A stretch of 64,000 nucleotides of DNA from DATBVX01 sp963724625 (GTDB lineage: Bacteria; Pseudomonadota; Gammaproteobacteria; Steroidobacterales; Steroidobacteraceae): positions 340,732 to 404,731 of the forward strand of contig CAVRVO010000004.1 in the NCBI GenBank assembly GCA_963724625.1. Reading direction: 5' to 3'. The notes under the pieces were generated by a model that was not told where the DNA came from, did no database searches, and was given only the letters and a program-made list of their open reading frames with translations. Shown in pieces: positions 8,637 through 16,704 of this stretch (positions are counted from its first letter, which is position 1; each line of letters begins with the position of its first letter). The position numbers were made by a program, and so were the translations under genes.

Positions 8637-9665
8637 ATGGCATTGCCCGAAAAGCATGCGACGGATCGAGCCCCGATCACGCTCCTCGGCGCCGGCTCAT
8701 GGGGCACTGCGCTTGCAATCCAGTTCGCGCGAGCTGGACATGAGGTGAGGCTCTGGGGTCGTGACCCCGGTCATCTTGCGACGCTTGAGCGCGACCGGTG
8801 CAATCGCCGCTATCTGCCCGACGCGCCGTTTCCGCAGTCGCTGCGCGTCGAGGCCGATCTCGATCAGGCACTCCTGGGCAGCGTCGATGTTCTGATCGCA
8901 GTCCCGAGCCATGGCTTTCGTCAGCTGCTGCTGCAGTTGAAACCACGCCTGCAAAGCGGCATGCGTCTGGCATGGGCGACAAAAGGGTTCGAGCAGGGGT
9001 CCGGGAAACTCCCTCACGAGATCGCGACTGAGGTCCTGGGTGAGCGCTGGCCGATCGCCGTGCTGTCGGGACCGACGTTCGCTCGCGAGGTAGGAGCAGG
9101 CCTTCCGACAGCCATGACCGTGGCTTCGCCGGATGAGACTTTTGCCGCAGCCATCGCTCACAGCATCTCCGGTCTCAACTTTCGCGCTTATACCTCCAGC
9201 GATGTGATCGGGGTGGAAGTCGGCGGTGCGGTGAAGAATGTGCTCGCGATTGGCGCCGGCATCGCCGATGGCATGGGTTACGGAGCGAACACGCGCATCG
9301 CTTTGATCACGCGTGGCCTTGCCGAGATGACACGGCTCGGCGAAGCGCTCGGGGCGCGGCGCGACACTTTCATGGGCCTCGCCGGTCTCGGGGACCTGGT
9401 GCTCACCTGCACCGACAACCAATCGCGCAACCGACGCTTCGGCATGGCACTGGCGGCCGGGCAGTCCGTTGAGGCAGCGCTTCGGGGCATACACCAGGTC
9501 GTGGAAGGGTACGCCGCCGCAAGAGCCGTCCACGAGGTTGCGGCGCGGATGAAAATCGAGGTGCCGATCTGTGAGGCGGCTTACGGGGTGCTGTACTCGG
9601 GGCTGCCCATCAAGGATGCCGTCCAGACGCTGATGGCGCGAGAGATCCGGCCGGAACACGACTAG
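8637..9665 (+). CDS. gpsA: NAD(P)-dependent glycerol-3-phosphate dehydrogenase GpsA
   Basis: Makes sn-glycerol 3-phosphate from dihydroxyacetone phosphate for phospholipid synthesis. The N-terminal Rossmann motif GAGSWGTALA (about residues 18-27), the conserved KG[FL] around ATKGF, the catalytic lysine region GGAVKNVLAIGAGI and the substrate loop GLGDLVLTC are all present. At 342 residues it is full length. Its stop codon overlaps the trmL stop by four bases on the opposite strand, so the two genes are convergent with no spacer. Note that plsC, which works in the same lipid pathway, lies about 12 kb away at 21508. Confidence 0.96.
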   Translation: MALPEKHATDRAPITLLGAGSWGTALAIQFARAGHEVRLWGRDPGHLATLERDRCNRRYLPDAPFPQSLRVEADLDQALLGSVDVLIAVPSHGFRQLLLQLKPRLQSGMRLAWATKGFEQGSGKLPHEIATEVLGERWPIAVLSGPTFAREVGAGLPTAMTVASPDETFAAAIAHSISGLNFRAYTSSDVIGVEVGGAVKNVLAIGAGIADGMGYGANTRIALITRGLAEMTRLGEALGARRDTFMGLAGLGDLVLTCTDNQSRNRRFGMALAAGQSVEAALRGIHQVVEGYAAARAVHEVAARMKIEVPICEAAYGVLYSGLPIKDAVQTLMAREIRPEHD

Positions 9666-10144
9666 AGGGGCGTTCGGTCCTGGATATCGGACATTTCAAA
9701 CCCTGACTGACGCCAGGCCTCGTAGAGGACGAGCGCCACCGCATTGGAGAGGTTCAGGCTGCGATTCCCGGACCGCATCGGAATCCTGAGGACTCGCTCC
9801 GGCCGGATGAGACGCAATACATCCGCAGGCAAGCCCTTGGTTTCCGGGCCAAAGAGCAAGGCATCGCCCGCCTGGAAGTGTGCCTGCGCGTAGTTGCACC
9901 CACCGCCGGTTTCGATTGCGAACACGCGCTCCCCGAGCTCCGCGAGGCATGCCTGAAGTGAAGCGTGCGTCTTTACTGCGGCCGCTTCCGCATAGTCGAG
10001 ACCCGCCCGTCGCAGGGCGCGGGCGTCGAGGCTGAATCCCAAAGGCTTGATCAGATGCAGGGTCGCACCTGTGTTCGCGCATAGCCGGATGATGTTGCCC
10101 GTATTGGGTGGAATCTCCGGCTCGAATAAGATCACGTGGTACAT
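9662..10144 (-). CDS. trmL: tRNA (cytidine(34)-2'-O)-methyltransferase TrmL
   Basis: SPOUT-class methyltransferase that modifies the wobble base of certain leucine tRNAs. The 160-residue protein begins MYHVILFEPEIPPNTGN and carries the three SPOUT motifs: the N-terminal NTGNIIRLCA, FGPETKGLP, and the C-terminal knot RIPMRSGNRSLNLSNA (about 125-140). Start is ATG at 10144; a longer frame to 10321 only covers the antisense of the neighbouring gene. The start codon shares the tetramer CATG (10142-10145) with the divergent dihydroorotate dehydrogenase gene. Confidence 0.93.
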   Translation of the reverse strand: MYHVILFEPEIPPNTGNIIRLCANTGATLHLIKPLGFSLDARALRRAGLDYAEAAAVKTHASLQACLAELGERVFAIETGGGCNYAQAHFQAGDALLFGPETKGLPADVLRLIRPERVLRIPMRSGNRSLNLSNAVALVLYEAWRQSGFEMSDIQDRTPL

Positions 10145-11123
10145 GCGCGCCGCACCTGAAACCCCCGCCACACCGCTGGCGCTCGATTTCCTCGGCCTGA
10201 AGTTCAACACGCCGATCGTGCTGCTTTCCGGCTGCGTCGGGTTCGGCGAAGAGTACACACGGGTTGAGGGCTTCTCCAACCGCAACGTGGGCGCCGTCGT
10301 ACTCAAGGGCACGACGCTCAAGCCGCGGCTCGGGAATCCGCCGCATCGCGTCTACGAGACGCCGATGGGAATGCTCAACGCGATCGGGTTGCAGAACCCC
10401 GGCGCGCCTCACGTGGTGCAACGCATACTGCCGCAGCTCGATTTCGACGAGACACGCTTCATCGCGAACGTATGCGGCTCGACCATCGAAGAGTACGTCG
10501 AGGTCACCCGCTGGTTCGATGACTCGCGCATCGATGCGATTGAAATCAACATTTCATGCCCGAACGTCAAGGAGGGCGGCGTGGCGTTCGGCAATTATCC
10601 GGACATGTCAGCGCGCGTGGTCGAGGCGTGCCGCAAAGTCACGCGCAAGCCAATCATCACCAAGCTCTCGCCCAACCAGACTGACATCCGTGAGAACGCG
10701 CGCCGCTGTATCGAAGCCGGAAGCGATGGGCTCGCCGTCATCAACACGATCATGGGAATGGCGATCGATGTGCGTACGCGCCGACCGGTCATCGGCAATA
10801 TCCAGGGTGGATTATCGGGCCCCGCGATCAAGCCTATCGCCCTGCTGAAAGTGCACCAGGTCTACGATGTCGCGGGACCGCTGCGCATCCCGATCATCGG
10901 CCAGGGCGGCATCGCGAGTGCGCAGGACGCAATCGAGTTCATGATCGCCGGCGCCACAGCCGTCGGAGTAGGCACCGCGTTGTTCTATGACCCGTTGGTG
11001 TGCAGCAAGATCAACGAGGGAATCGCGGCTTACCTGCGTGAACACGGACTCAGGCACGTGCGGGATCTGGTGGGTGCGCTGCGCACGGGGAAAGAGACCC
11101 AGGACGTCCCCCTGGCTGGCTGA
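10143..11123 (+). CDS. pyrD: Class 1 dihydroorotate dehydrogenase (PyrDB-like)
   Basis: FMN enzyme of pyrimidine synthesis that oxidises dihydroorotate to orotate. It has the TIM-barrel motifs of class 1 enzymes: a GCVGFG turn near residue 28, NISCPNVKEGG (active-site region with Cys), NTIMGMAID, GGLSGPAIKP and the phosphate/FMN motif PIIGQGGIAS followed by GATAVGVGTALF. The membrane-targeting N-terminus of class 2 enzymes, the usual form in gammaproteobacteria, is absent. Class 1B enzymes need a PyrK iron-sulfur partner; none is adjacent, so the electron acceptor is open. The ATG at 10143 overlaps the divergent trmL start. Dihydropyrimidine dehydrogenase-type function is an alternative. Confidence 0.8.
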   Translation: MRAAPETPATPLALDFLGLKFNTPIVLLSGCVGFGEEYTRVEGFSNRNVGAVVLKGTTLKPRLGNPPHRVYETPMGMLNAIGLQNPGAPHVVQRILPQLDFDETRFIANVCGSTIEEYVEVTRWFDDSRIDAIEINISCPNVKEGGVAFGNYPDMSARVVEACRKVTRKPIITKLSPNQTDIRENARRCIEAGSDGLAVINTIMGMAIDVRTRRPVIGNIQGGLSGPAIKPIALLKVHQVYDVAGPLRIPIIGQGGIASAQDAIEFMIAGATAVGVGTALFYDPLVCSKINEGIAAYLREHGLRHVRDLVGALRTGKETQDVPLAG

Positions 11124-11263
11124 TCGCCCCGACCGCGACTCGCCCCGAACGACGCGGAACATTGCGCCGGGACCGGAATCAATCTAGTTCCGCCCATGCG
11201 CTTAATGGAGGGCGCGATTTCGCCCAGACTCTCCGCCGTTCGTCACACATGGAGGACATCGTC

Positions 11264-11866
11264 ATGAAGCTCTACTACGCCACCGGCACCTGCGCACTTT
11301 CGCCTCACATCGCCCTGCTCGAAGCAGGACTCAAGTTCGACCTGGAGAAGGTCGACATCCGCTCCAAGAAGCTCGCCGACGGTGGGGATTATCTGCAGAT
11401 CAACCCCAAGGGATACGTGCCGTCGCTCAGGACCGACGATGGACAAGTGCTGACGGAAGGACCGGCCATCGTGCAATACATCGCCGATCTCAAACCGGAG
11501 TCCGGCCTCGCGCCTCCGAATGGAAGCTTCGAGCGCTACCGCCTGCAGGAGTGGCTCAATTTCATCAGCACCGAGATCCACAAGCAGTTTTCACCGCTGT
11601 TCAACCCGGCGCTGTCCAACGACGCGAAAGAGTATTCGCGTGGCAATCTCGCCAAGCGACTCGAATATCTCAACAAGCTCCTCGAAGGGCGCAAGTTCCT
11701 GCTGGGCGAACGCTTCACCGTGGCTGACGGATACCTCTACACCGTCCTCAACTGGGCCAAACCGATGGGAATCGATCTGGCGCGCTGGCCCGCGGTGGCG
11801 AGCTATCACTCAGGCATCGATCAACGTCCTAAAGTGCAGGAAGCACGCAAGGCCGAAGCGAAGTAA
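11264..11866 (+). CDS. gstA: Glutathione S-transferase
   Basis: A 200-residue beta-class glutathione S-transferase. The N-terminal thioredoxin-like domain starts MKLYYATGTCALSPH, with Cys10 and the following Ser in the place of the beta-class catalytic site, then GYVPSL (cis-proline) and LTEGPAIVQYIAD (glutathione gamma-glutamyl binding). The C-terminal helical domain contains FLLGERFTVADGYLY. Start chosen at 11264 because GGAGG lies 8 bases upstream; the frame itself extends back to 11162 without family similarity. Convergent with the MscS gene. Confidence 0.92.
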   Translation: MKLYYATGTCALSPHIALLEAGLKFDLEKVDIRSKKLADGGDYLQINPKGYVPSLRTDDGQVLTEGPAIVQYIADLKPESGLAPPNGSFERYRLQEWLNFISTEIHKQFSPLFNPALSNDAKEYSRGNLAKRLEYLNKLLEGRKFLLGERFTVADGYLYTVLNWAKPMGIDLARWPAVASYHSGIDQRPKVQEARKAEAK

Positions 11867-11897
11867 CGACCCCGACAGTCTCGCCGCGCGGCAGTTT

Positions 11898-13004
11898 TCA
11901 GCCGGCGGGGCTCGTTTGCGACGACGCGGCGGCGGCGCTGGGCCCTTGGATGAGCAACCGCTGCGTCGGATAGGCGAACTGTACGCCGAGGCGTTCGAGC
12001 TCCTCGTGGATGCGGAAGTTGACGTCCTGCTGAATGTCGGCATACAGGATGTAGTCCGCGTCGAGCACGAAGTAGACCGTTTCAAAGGTCAGCGCCGAGG
12101 GGCCAAAAGTCGTGAAGTGACTGCGTTCGAAGCGGGTTTTTTCGTGCGCACGGATCGCAGCCTCGATGATTCCCGGGATACGCCTGAGTTTCTCTCGCTG
12201 CGTCTCGTACGCGACACCGATAGTGAACACGACGCGCCGCTCGTACATGCGGCCGAAGTTGTGCACGCGCGATTTGAGCAGATCCGTGTTCGACACGATG
12301 AGCTGCTCGCCGCTCAGGCTCCGCAGGCGCGTGCTGCTCACCCCGATCTGCTCGACGCGCCCGGTTTCCTGGCCGATGCCGAGCACGTCGCCCACCGCGA
12401 ACGGTTTGTCGAACGCGATGGAGAGGGAAGCGAGGAGATCTCCGAGCACTGTCTGCACCGCGAGTGCGACGGCAATGCCGCCGACGCCGAGGCCGGTCAC
12501 CAGCGCGGTGATGTTTACGCCCAGGTTGTCCAGGGCGACCAGCAGCACCAACGTCCAGATCGTGAGCCTGACGACGAAATGGACGACCGTGAGCGAGGTG
12601 GCGTGGCTCAGGTCCGTCGAGGTGACCCGACGCCGATCGATGAAGTAGCCGGCGACGGCTGCGAGCCAGATGCCGACCTGAATCCACACGACAACCGTGA
12701 TCAGATACCGCAGAACCTGATCGAGACGCGGCGGCAGCGTCAGCACCAGCTCAGCAGTCCATATTGCCGCGCTCCACAGGAACAGAGTGCTGGTGTGCTG
12801 CGCCAGCAACGAGGCGAAATCGAGAAACCGGTGCGTTTCGGCATCGGGTTTGCGCTTGCGCAAGGCGCTGATGTAGCGCTTGAGGATCGGCAGCACAGTG
12901 AAAGTCGCTACGAAGGCCAACAGAGCCACGCCCCAGCGCAGTACTGAATTGCCGAGGAACTCAAAGTCCAGCAGTTGCTTGAGCTCAGTCATGAACCCGT
13001 GCAC
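11898..13004 (-). CDS. Mechanosensitive ion channel, MscS family
   Basis: A 368-residue inner-membrane channel. Four or five hydrophobic helices in residues 20-200 lead into the pore-lining MscS helix (VTGLGVGGIAVALAVQTVLGD, near 200-220, alternating small Gly/Ala residues), followed by the beta domain (FDKPFAVGDVLGIG, GRVEQIG, STRLRSLSGEQLIVSN) and the alpha/beta C-terminal cytoplasmic cage. Such channels release solutes during osmotic downshock. It stands alone, 30 bases past the end of the convergent GST gene. Confidence 0.92.
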   Translation of the reverse strand: MHGFMTELKQLLDFEFLGNSVLRWGVALLAFVATFTVLPILKRYISALRKRKPDAETHRFLDFASLLAQHTSTLFLWSAAIWTAELVLTLPPRLDQVLRYLITVVVWIQVGIWLAAVAGYFIDRRRVTSTDLSHATSLTVVHFVVRLTIWTLVLLVALDNLGVNITALVTGLGVGGIAVALAVQTVLGDLLASLSIAFDKPFAVGDVLGIGQETGRVEQIGVSSTRLRSLSGEQLIVSNTDLLKSRVHNFGRMYERRVVFTIGVAYETQREKLRRIPGIIEAAIRAHEKTRFERSHFTTFGPSALTFETVYFVLDADYILYADIQQDVNFRIHEELERLGVQFAYPTQRLLIQGPSAAAASSQTSPAG

Positions 13005-13060
13005 ACCAGGCGAAAAAAAGGAGAGCCGATTATAGCGGGGCGCGCCGTGTGGTCCGGCGG

Positions 13061-13522
13061 TCAGATGAGTTTTTCCATGAACACGCTGCTCGGCTCATCG
13101 CGATACTCTCCATAGCGTGCGCGACGTCGGTACCCGCTGCGCGCATAGAGCGCGAGCGCCTCGGGCTGCTCGATGCCGGTCTCGAGAAGCAGTGCGTGTA
13201 CCCCCAGCCTGCGCGCTTCCTCCTCCAGCGCTTCAAGGAGCGCGCGGCCAACGCCCAGTCCGCGGAACTGCGGACGCACAAACATCCGTTTGATCTCAGC
13301 CGAAGTGGCATCGAGGCGCCGCACCGCGCCGCAACCTGCCGCGGCGCCGTCACAGCGCGCAAGAAAGAACGCGATCTCGGGACTGCAAAGCGACTCGACG
13401 TCGAGCAGATAGTTCCGCTCCGGCGGGTATAGCGCTCCCAAGTAGGAATCGAGCGCTGCGATCAACTCGCACGCTTCCGGCAATCGCGGCGAACTCGGCT
13501 CTACAACCACACGCAAGCTCAA
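13061..13522 (-). CDS. GNAT family N-acetyltransferase
   Basis: A 153-residue acetyl-CoA-dependent acyltransferase. The acetyl-CoA pyrophosphate-binding loop RGLGVGRALLEALEEEA (about 95-111) follows the typical beta strand EIKRMFVRPQFRG, and the C-terminal YARSGYRRRARYGEY matches motif B. The substrate is unknown. It starts with TTG at 13522, overlapping the ntrC stop (TTGA), so it appears translationally coupled to ntrC and may share nitrogen control. Confidence 0.85.
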   Translation of the reverse strand: MSLRVVVEPSSPRLPEACELIAALDSYLGALYPPERNYLLDVESLCSPEIAFFLARCDGAAAGCGAVRRLDATSAEIKRMFVRPQFRGLGVGRALLEALEEEARRLGVHALLLETGIEQPEALALYARSGYRRRARYGEYRDEPSSVFMEKLI

Positions 13523-14919
13523 TCATCCATGCTGAGCTCGCGCATCTTGCGCGTGAGTGTGTTGCGTCCCCAGCCCAGAAGCTTCGCGGCATCCTGGCGT
13601 CGTCCGCCGGAACGCGTGAGCGCTGTGCGGATCAACACGCGCTCAAATTCTGGCAACGCCGCGTCCAGCAGACGATTGGATCCGGCATCGAGTTGCCGCT
13701 GTGCCCAACCGGCTAGAAGGTGCGTCCATTCGCTCGGGGCGCCGGTTTCGTGCGCACTGCCGCCAAGGTCTGCGGGAATGTCACTGGCCTTGATCTCACG
13801 TCCAGCAGCAAGCACGGTGAGTCGCCGACAGGCATTGACGAGTTGGCGGACGTTGCCCGGCCAATCACAAGCCAGCAGCAGTTGCTCAGCCGCTGGCGTA
13901 AACGATTTCGAATCAACACCCAACTCCCGCGCTGCCTGCGCCAGGTAGTGCCGCAGCAGGTCCGGGATATCTTCACGTCGCGCGCGCAGCGGCGGGATCT
14001 CCACCCGAATCACATTCAGGCGGTGCAACAGGTCTTCGCGAAAGCCGCCGCTCGTCACGCGCGCCTCGAGGTTCTGGTGCGTCGCCGCGATCACACGCAC
14101 GTCGACCTTGATCGGTGTCTGGCCGCCGACGCGATAGAACTCGCCTTCCGCCAGAACGCGCAGCAGGCGTGTCTGTAATGCCGGCGACATATCGCCGATC
14201 TCGTCGAGAAACAGCGTCCCCCCATCGGCCTGTTCGAAGCGGCCGCGGCGCTGGCTGTCGGCTCCGGTGAATGCACCTCGCTCGTGTCCGAACAATTCCG
14301 ATTCCAACAAGTCCGCTGTGAATGCCGATGTATTCAGAGCGATGAAGGGTTTGTCTGATCGAGGGCTGTGCCGGTGCAGTGCGCGCGCCACCAGTTCCTT
14401 GCCGGTGCCCGACTCGCCCGTGATCAGAACCGTCATGCTGGAGCGCGAAAGACGGCCAATCGCGCGAAATACCTGTTGCATCGCGGGCGCCTGGCCAAGG
14501 ATTTCGGGAATCGCCTGCGGTTCGGTGTCGCTTTCGGCAGCGGCGACACCCTGGTGGGCCGCGCGCCGCACCAGGTCGAGCGCGTGATCGATGTCGAAGG
14601 GTTTGGGCAGATATTCGAAGGCACCGCCGCGATACGCCGCAACCGCGCTGTCCAGATCCGAATGGGCGGTCATGACAATGACCGGCAACGTCGGGCGCGA
14701 CTCGTGGATTTCCTGCAGTAACTCCAGGCCGCTGTTGCCCGGCATGCGAATGTCGGTGATCAGTACATCAGGCACTTCTCCACGCAGCGCCTCGAGCGCG
14801 GCGTTCGCGTGCTCGAAGGTCTTCGCCAGCATTCCGCTTTGCTTGAGCGCTCGCTCCAGCACCCAGCGGATCGACGCATCATCGTCAACCAGCCAGACAT
14901 GCAAGGGTCTAACGGCCAT
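13519..14919 (-). CDS. ntrC: Nitrogen regulator NtrC (sigma-54 activator)
   Basis: Response regulator that activates sigma-54 promoters under nitrogen limitation. Receiver domain with phospho-acceptor Asp56 (ITDIRMPG) and acidic pocket VDDD; AAA+ domain with Walker A GESGTGKE, the sigma-54-contacting GAFTGA loop and Walker B LFLDEIGD; C-terminal Fis-type helix-turn-helix (RQDAAKLLGWGRNTLTRKM). At 466 residues it is full length. Its start overlaps ntrB by 11 bases. A sigma-54 promoter and candidate NtrC sites lie upstream of glnA, about 3.3 kb away. Confidence 0.96.
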   Translation of the reverse strand: MAVRPLHVWLVDDDASIRWVLERALKQSGMLAKTFEHANAALEALRGEVPDVLITDIRMPGNSGLELLQEIHESRPTLPVIVMTAHSDLDSAVAAYRGGAFEYLPKPFDIDHALDLVRRAAHQGVAAAESDTEPQAIPEILGQAPAMQQVFRAIGRLSRSSMTVLITGESGTGKELVARALHRHSPRSDKPFIALNTSAFTADLLESELFGHERGAFTGADSQRRGRFEQADGGTLFLDEIGDMSPALQTRLLRVLAEGEFYRVGGQTPIKVDVRVIAATHQNLEARVTSGGFREDLLHRLNVIRVEIPPLRARREDIPDLLRHYLAQAARELGVDSKSFTPAAEQLLLACDWPGNVRQLVNACRRLTVLAAGREIKASDIPADLGGSAHETGAPSEWTHLLAGWAQRQLDAGSNRLLDAALPEFERVLIRTALTRSGGRRQDAAKLLGWGRNTLTRKMRELSMDD

Positions 14920-16015
14920 TCTCGTTCTCGATTGGAAGCAGGATGGTGAACACGGTATGTCCCGGCGTGCTCTCGAACTCGATGAGGCCGCCGTGTCGGA
15001 TCACGAGGTCCTGCGCAACCGCGAGGCCGAGTCCTGTGCCGTCCTGTCGTCCAGTGACCAGCGGATAGAACAGCGTATCGCGAATCTGCGCGGGGACACC
15101 GGGGCCGTCGTCTTCGAGCTGGATGCTTGCCACCAACCGATGGCGCGCCGAGCCAATGCTCTGATTGGTCAGTGCTCGCGTACGCAGCAGTATCCGGCCG
15201 CGCGTGCCGACGGCCTGCAACGCGTTGCGTCCCAGGTTGAGCATTGCCTGGATGATGAGATGCCGATCCAGGTCAGCGCTTGGCAGACTCGGATCGTAAT
15301 CCCGCTCGATCAGCACGCTGCTGTGCGCTTCGCTGCGCATCAAGTGATAGACGTGCTCGCAGAGCTCGTGGATGTTGAGACTCTCGCGCCGCGGTGCGCG
15401 TCCGGGCCCCAACATGGAGTCGACCAGCGCGGCGAGACGATCTGCTTCGCTGATGATCACCTCGGTATATTCACGCATGGTCTCGTCGCGCAGCTGGCGC
15501 TCCAGCAATTGCGCTGCACCGCGCAGGCCGCCAAGTGGATTCTTGATCTCGTGAGCTAGCTGACGAACCATCAACCGACTGCCACCCAGCTGTGCCAGGA
15601 GCGCAGTCTCGCGGCTGATGCGCTGGCGCTGAGTCGCATCGTTGAGTTCCACCAGCAAACGCCCTGCGGGATGCACGGGGTCGAGCGGCGACACGCTGAC
15701 GTCGGTGACCCGCTCCTCGCCCGCGTGTGCCGCCTGCAGCGTCACTTCGCGCTGCGAACAATTGTCCGAGTTGACTGCCGCGCGAGTCAGTACCTGCCAC
15801 AGCTCCTCGGGTGCGCGCAAAAGGTCACGGAGCAATCGTCCACGAGCCTGATGCGCGCTCATGCCCAGGAGGTTTTCCGCAGCCAGGTTGGCATCCAGCA
15901 CCCGCAACTCGCTGTCGAGCAGCAACACGCCGGTGCTGAGGGCGTCGAGAATCTCCTGTGCTTCGGGCACAGGAGACAGAGGAAGCAGATTAGTTTCGGT
16001 CGCCACGCCCGTCAC
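14909..16015 (-). CDS. ntrB: Nitrogen sensor kinase NtrB
   Basis: Cytoplasmic histidine kinase/phosphatase controlled by PII and acting on NtrC. A PAS domain (about 20-130) precedes the HisKA domain with phospho-acceptor His155 (QLAHEIKNPLGG), then the HATPase domain with an N box near ALNLGRNALQAVG, G1 box EDDGPGVP and G2 box GTGLGLAVAQDL. No membrane helices, as expected for NtrB (368 residues). It lies in the order glnA-DUF4124-ntrB-ntrC. Confidence 0.95.
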   Translation of the reverse strand: MTGVATETNLLPLSPVPEAQEILDALSTGVLLLDSELRVLDANLAAENLLGMSAHQARGRLLRDLLRAPEELWQVLTRAAVNSDNCSQREVTLQAAHAGEERVTDVSVSPLDPVHPAGRLLVELNDATQRQRISRETALLAQLGGSRLMVRQLAHEIKNPLGGLRGAAQLLERQLRDETMREYTEVIISEADRLAALVDSMLGPGRAPRRESLNIHELCEHVYHLMRSEAHSSVLIERDYDPSLPSADLDRHLIIQAMLNLGRNALQAVGTRGRILLRTRALTNQSIGSARHRLVASIQLEDDGPGVPAQIRDTLFYPLVTGRQDGTGLGLAVAQDLVIRHGGLIEFESTPGHTVFTILLPIENENGR

Positions 16016-16043
16016 CGCCCAGTCGCGGCACGGGCCGGCGTGA

Positions 16044-16583
16044 TCAGTGCGGCGTCGGTACTTTCTTCGTCAGGATGGAAGTCTGGTGCATGTGGAACGT
16101 CACCGTCTGGCTGCTGATGAGCTGCTTGCCAGTCTGATCGGTAACCACTGCCACGAGCGTGTGGGTGCCCCGAAACACATCGTTCAGCGAGAACGAATCC
16201 CCGGCACCCGGCAAGCCATCGACACGCTTGCCGTCGAGGTAGAGCCAGATCGAGTGACCGGGCTGCAGATCCGGTTCGATGCGCAGCCGCGCAGTAAGCG
16301 TGTTTCCGGTGTTCTGAAATGTCTCGTCGTTTTCCGGCTTCCACAGATCGAGCTTGCTGTACTGAGACTGCTGACCAGCAGCCGAATTGCTGGTCTGCGA
16401 GCGATTGTTTCCGCTCGACGCATTCGGTGTGAAAGTCTGCGCGGACTGCAAGTCGACGACTTGCGCACCGGGCGCTGGCGTGTCGGAGTAGTGCGTTACG
16501 CCGTTCTGGTCTACCCACTTGTAGGTCGTGGCGAACGCGCTCGCGGCAAGCAACATACCGATCGCGATGAGGCTGATACGCAT
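16044..16583 (-). CDS. DUF4124 domain-containing exported protein
   Basis: A 179-residue secreted protein: signal peptide (residues 1-19, cleavage after AFA), then the short DUF4124 motif TTYKWVDQNGVTHYSDTPAPGAQ, a Ser/Asn/Gln-rich linker (55-75), and a beta-rich C-terminal part with an Ig-like or cell-surface look (residues 80-165). Proteins of this type commonly sit between glnA and ntrB in gammaproteobacteria; their role is unknown. Confidence 0.85.
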   Translation of the reverse strand: MRISLIAIGMLLAASAFATTYKWVDQNGVTHYSDTPAPGAQVVDLQSAQTFTPNASSGNNRSQTSNSAAGQQSQYSKLDLWKPENDETFQNTGNTLTARLRIEPDLQPGHSIWLYLDGKRVDGLPGAGDSFSLNDVFRGTHTLVAVVTDQTGKQLISSQTVTFHMHQTSILTKKVPTPH

Positions 16584-16704
16584 GGGGCCAAAGCATAGCC
16601 CTATCTTCCAGTGCAGACAAAAGCCAACCTGAAAACTCGGTGACGGTGATCACATTAACTACCGCCACCGGTACCGCCTCGTGAACCCGCGGGCGAAACA
16701 CTCC

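Noticed and set aside
11883..11892. Self-complementary GCCGCGCGGC followed by TTTT as a terminator between GST and MscS
   Set aside because: The palindrome leaves no room for a loop and the T run is short, so I did not call it.
11520..12947. Long plus-strand open frame of about 475 codons
   Set aside because: It runs antisense through the MscS gene and through the GST gene in the wrong frame; it has no recognisable domain and is Arg/Asp-rich as expected for a high-GC shadow frame.
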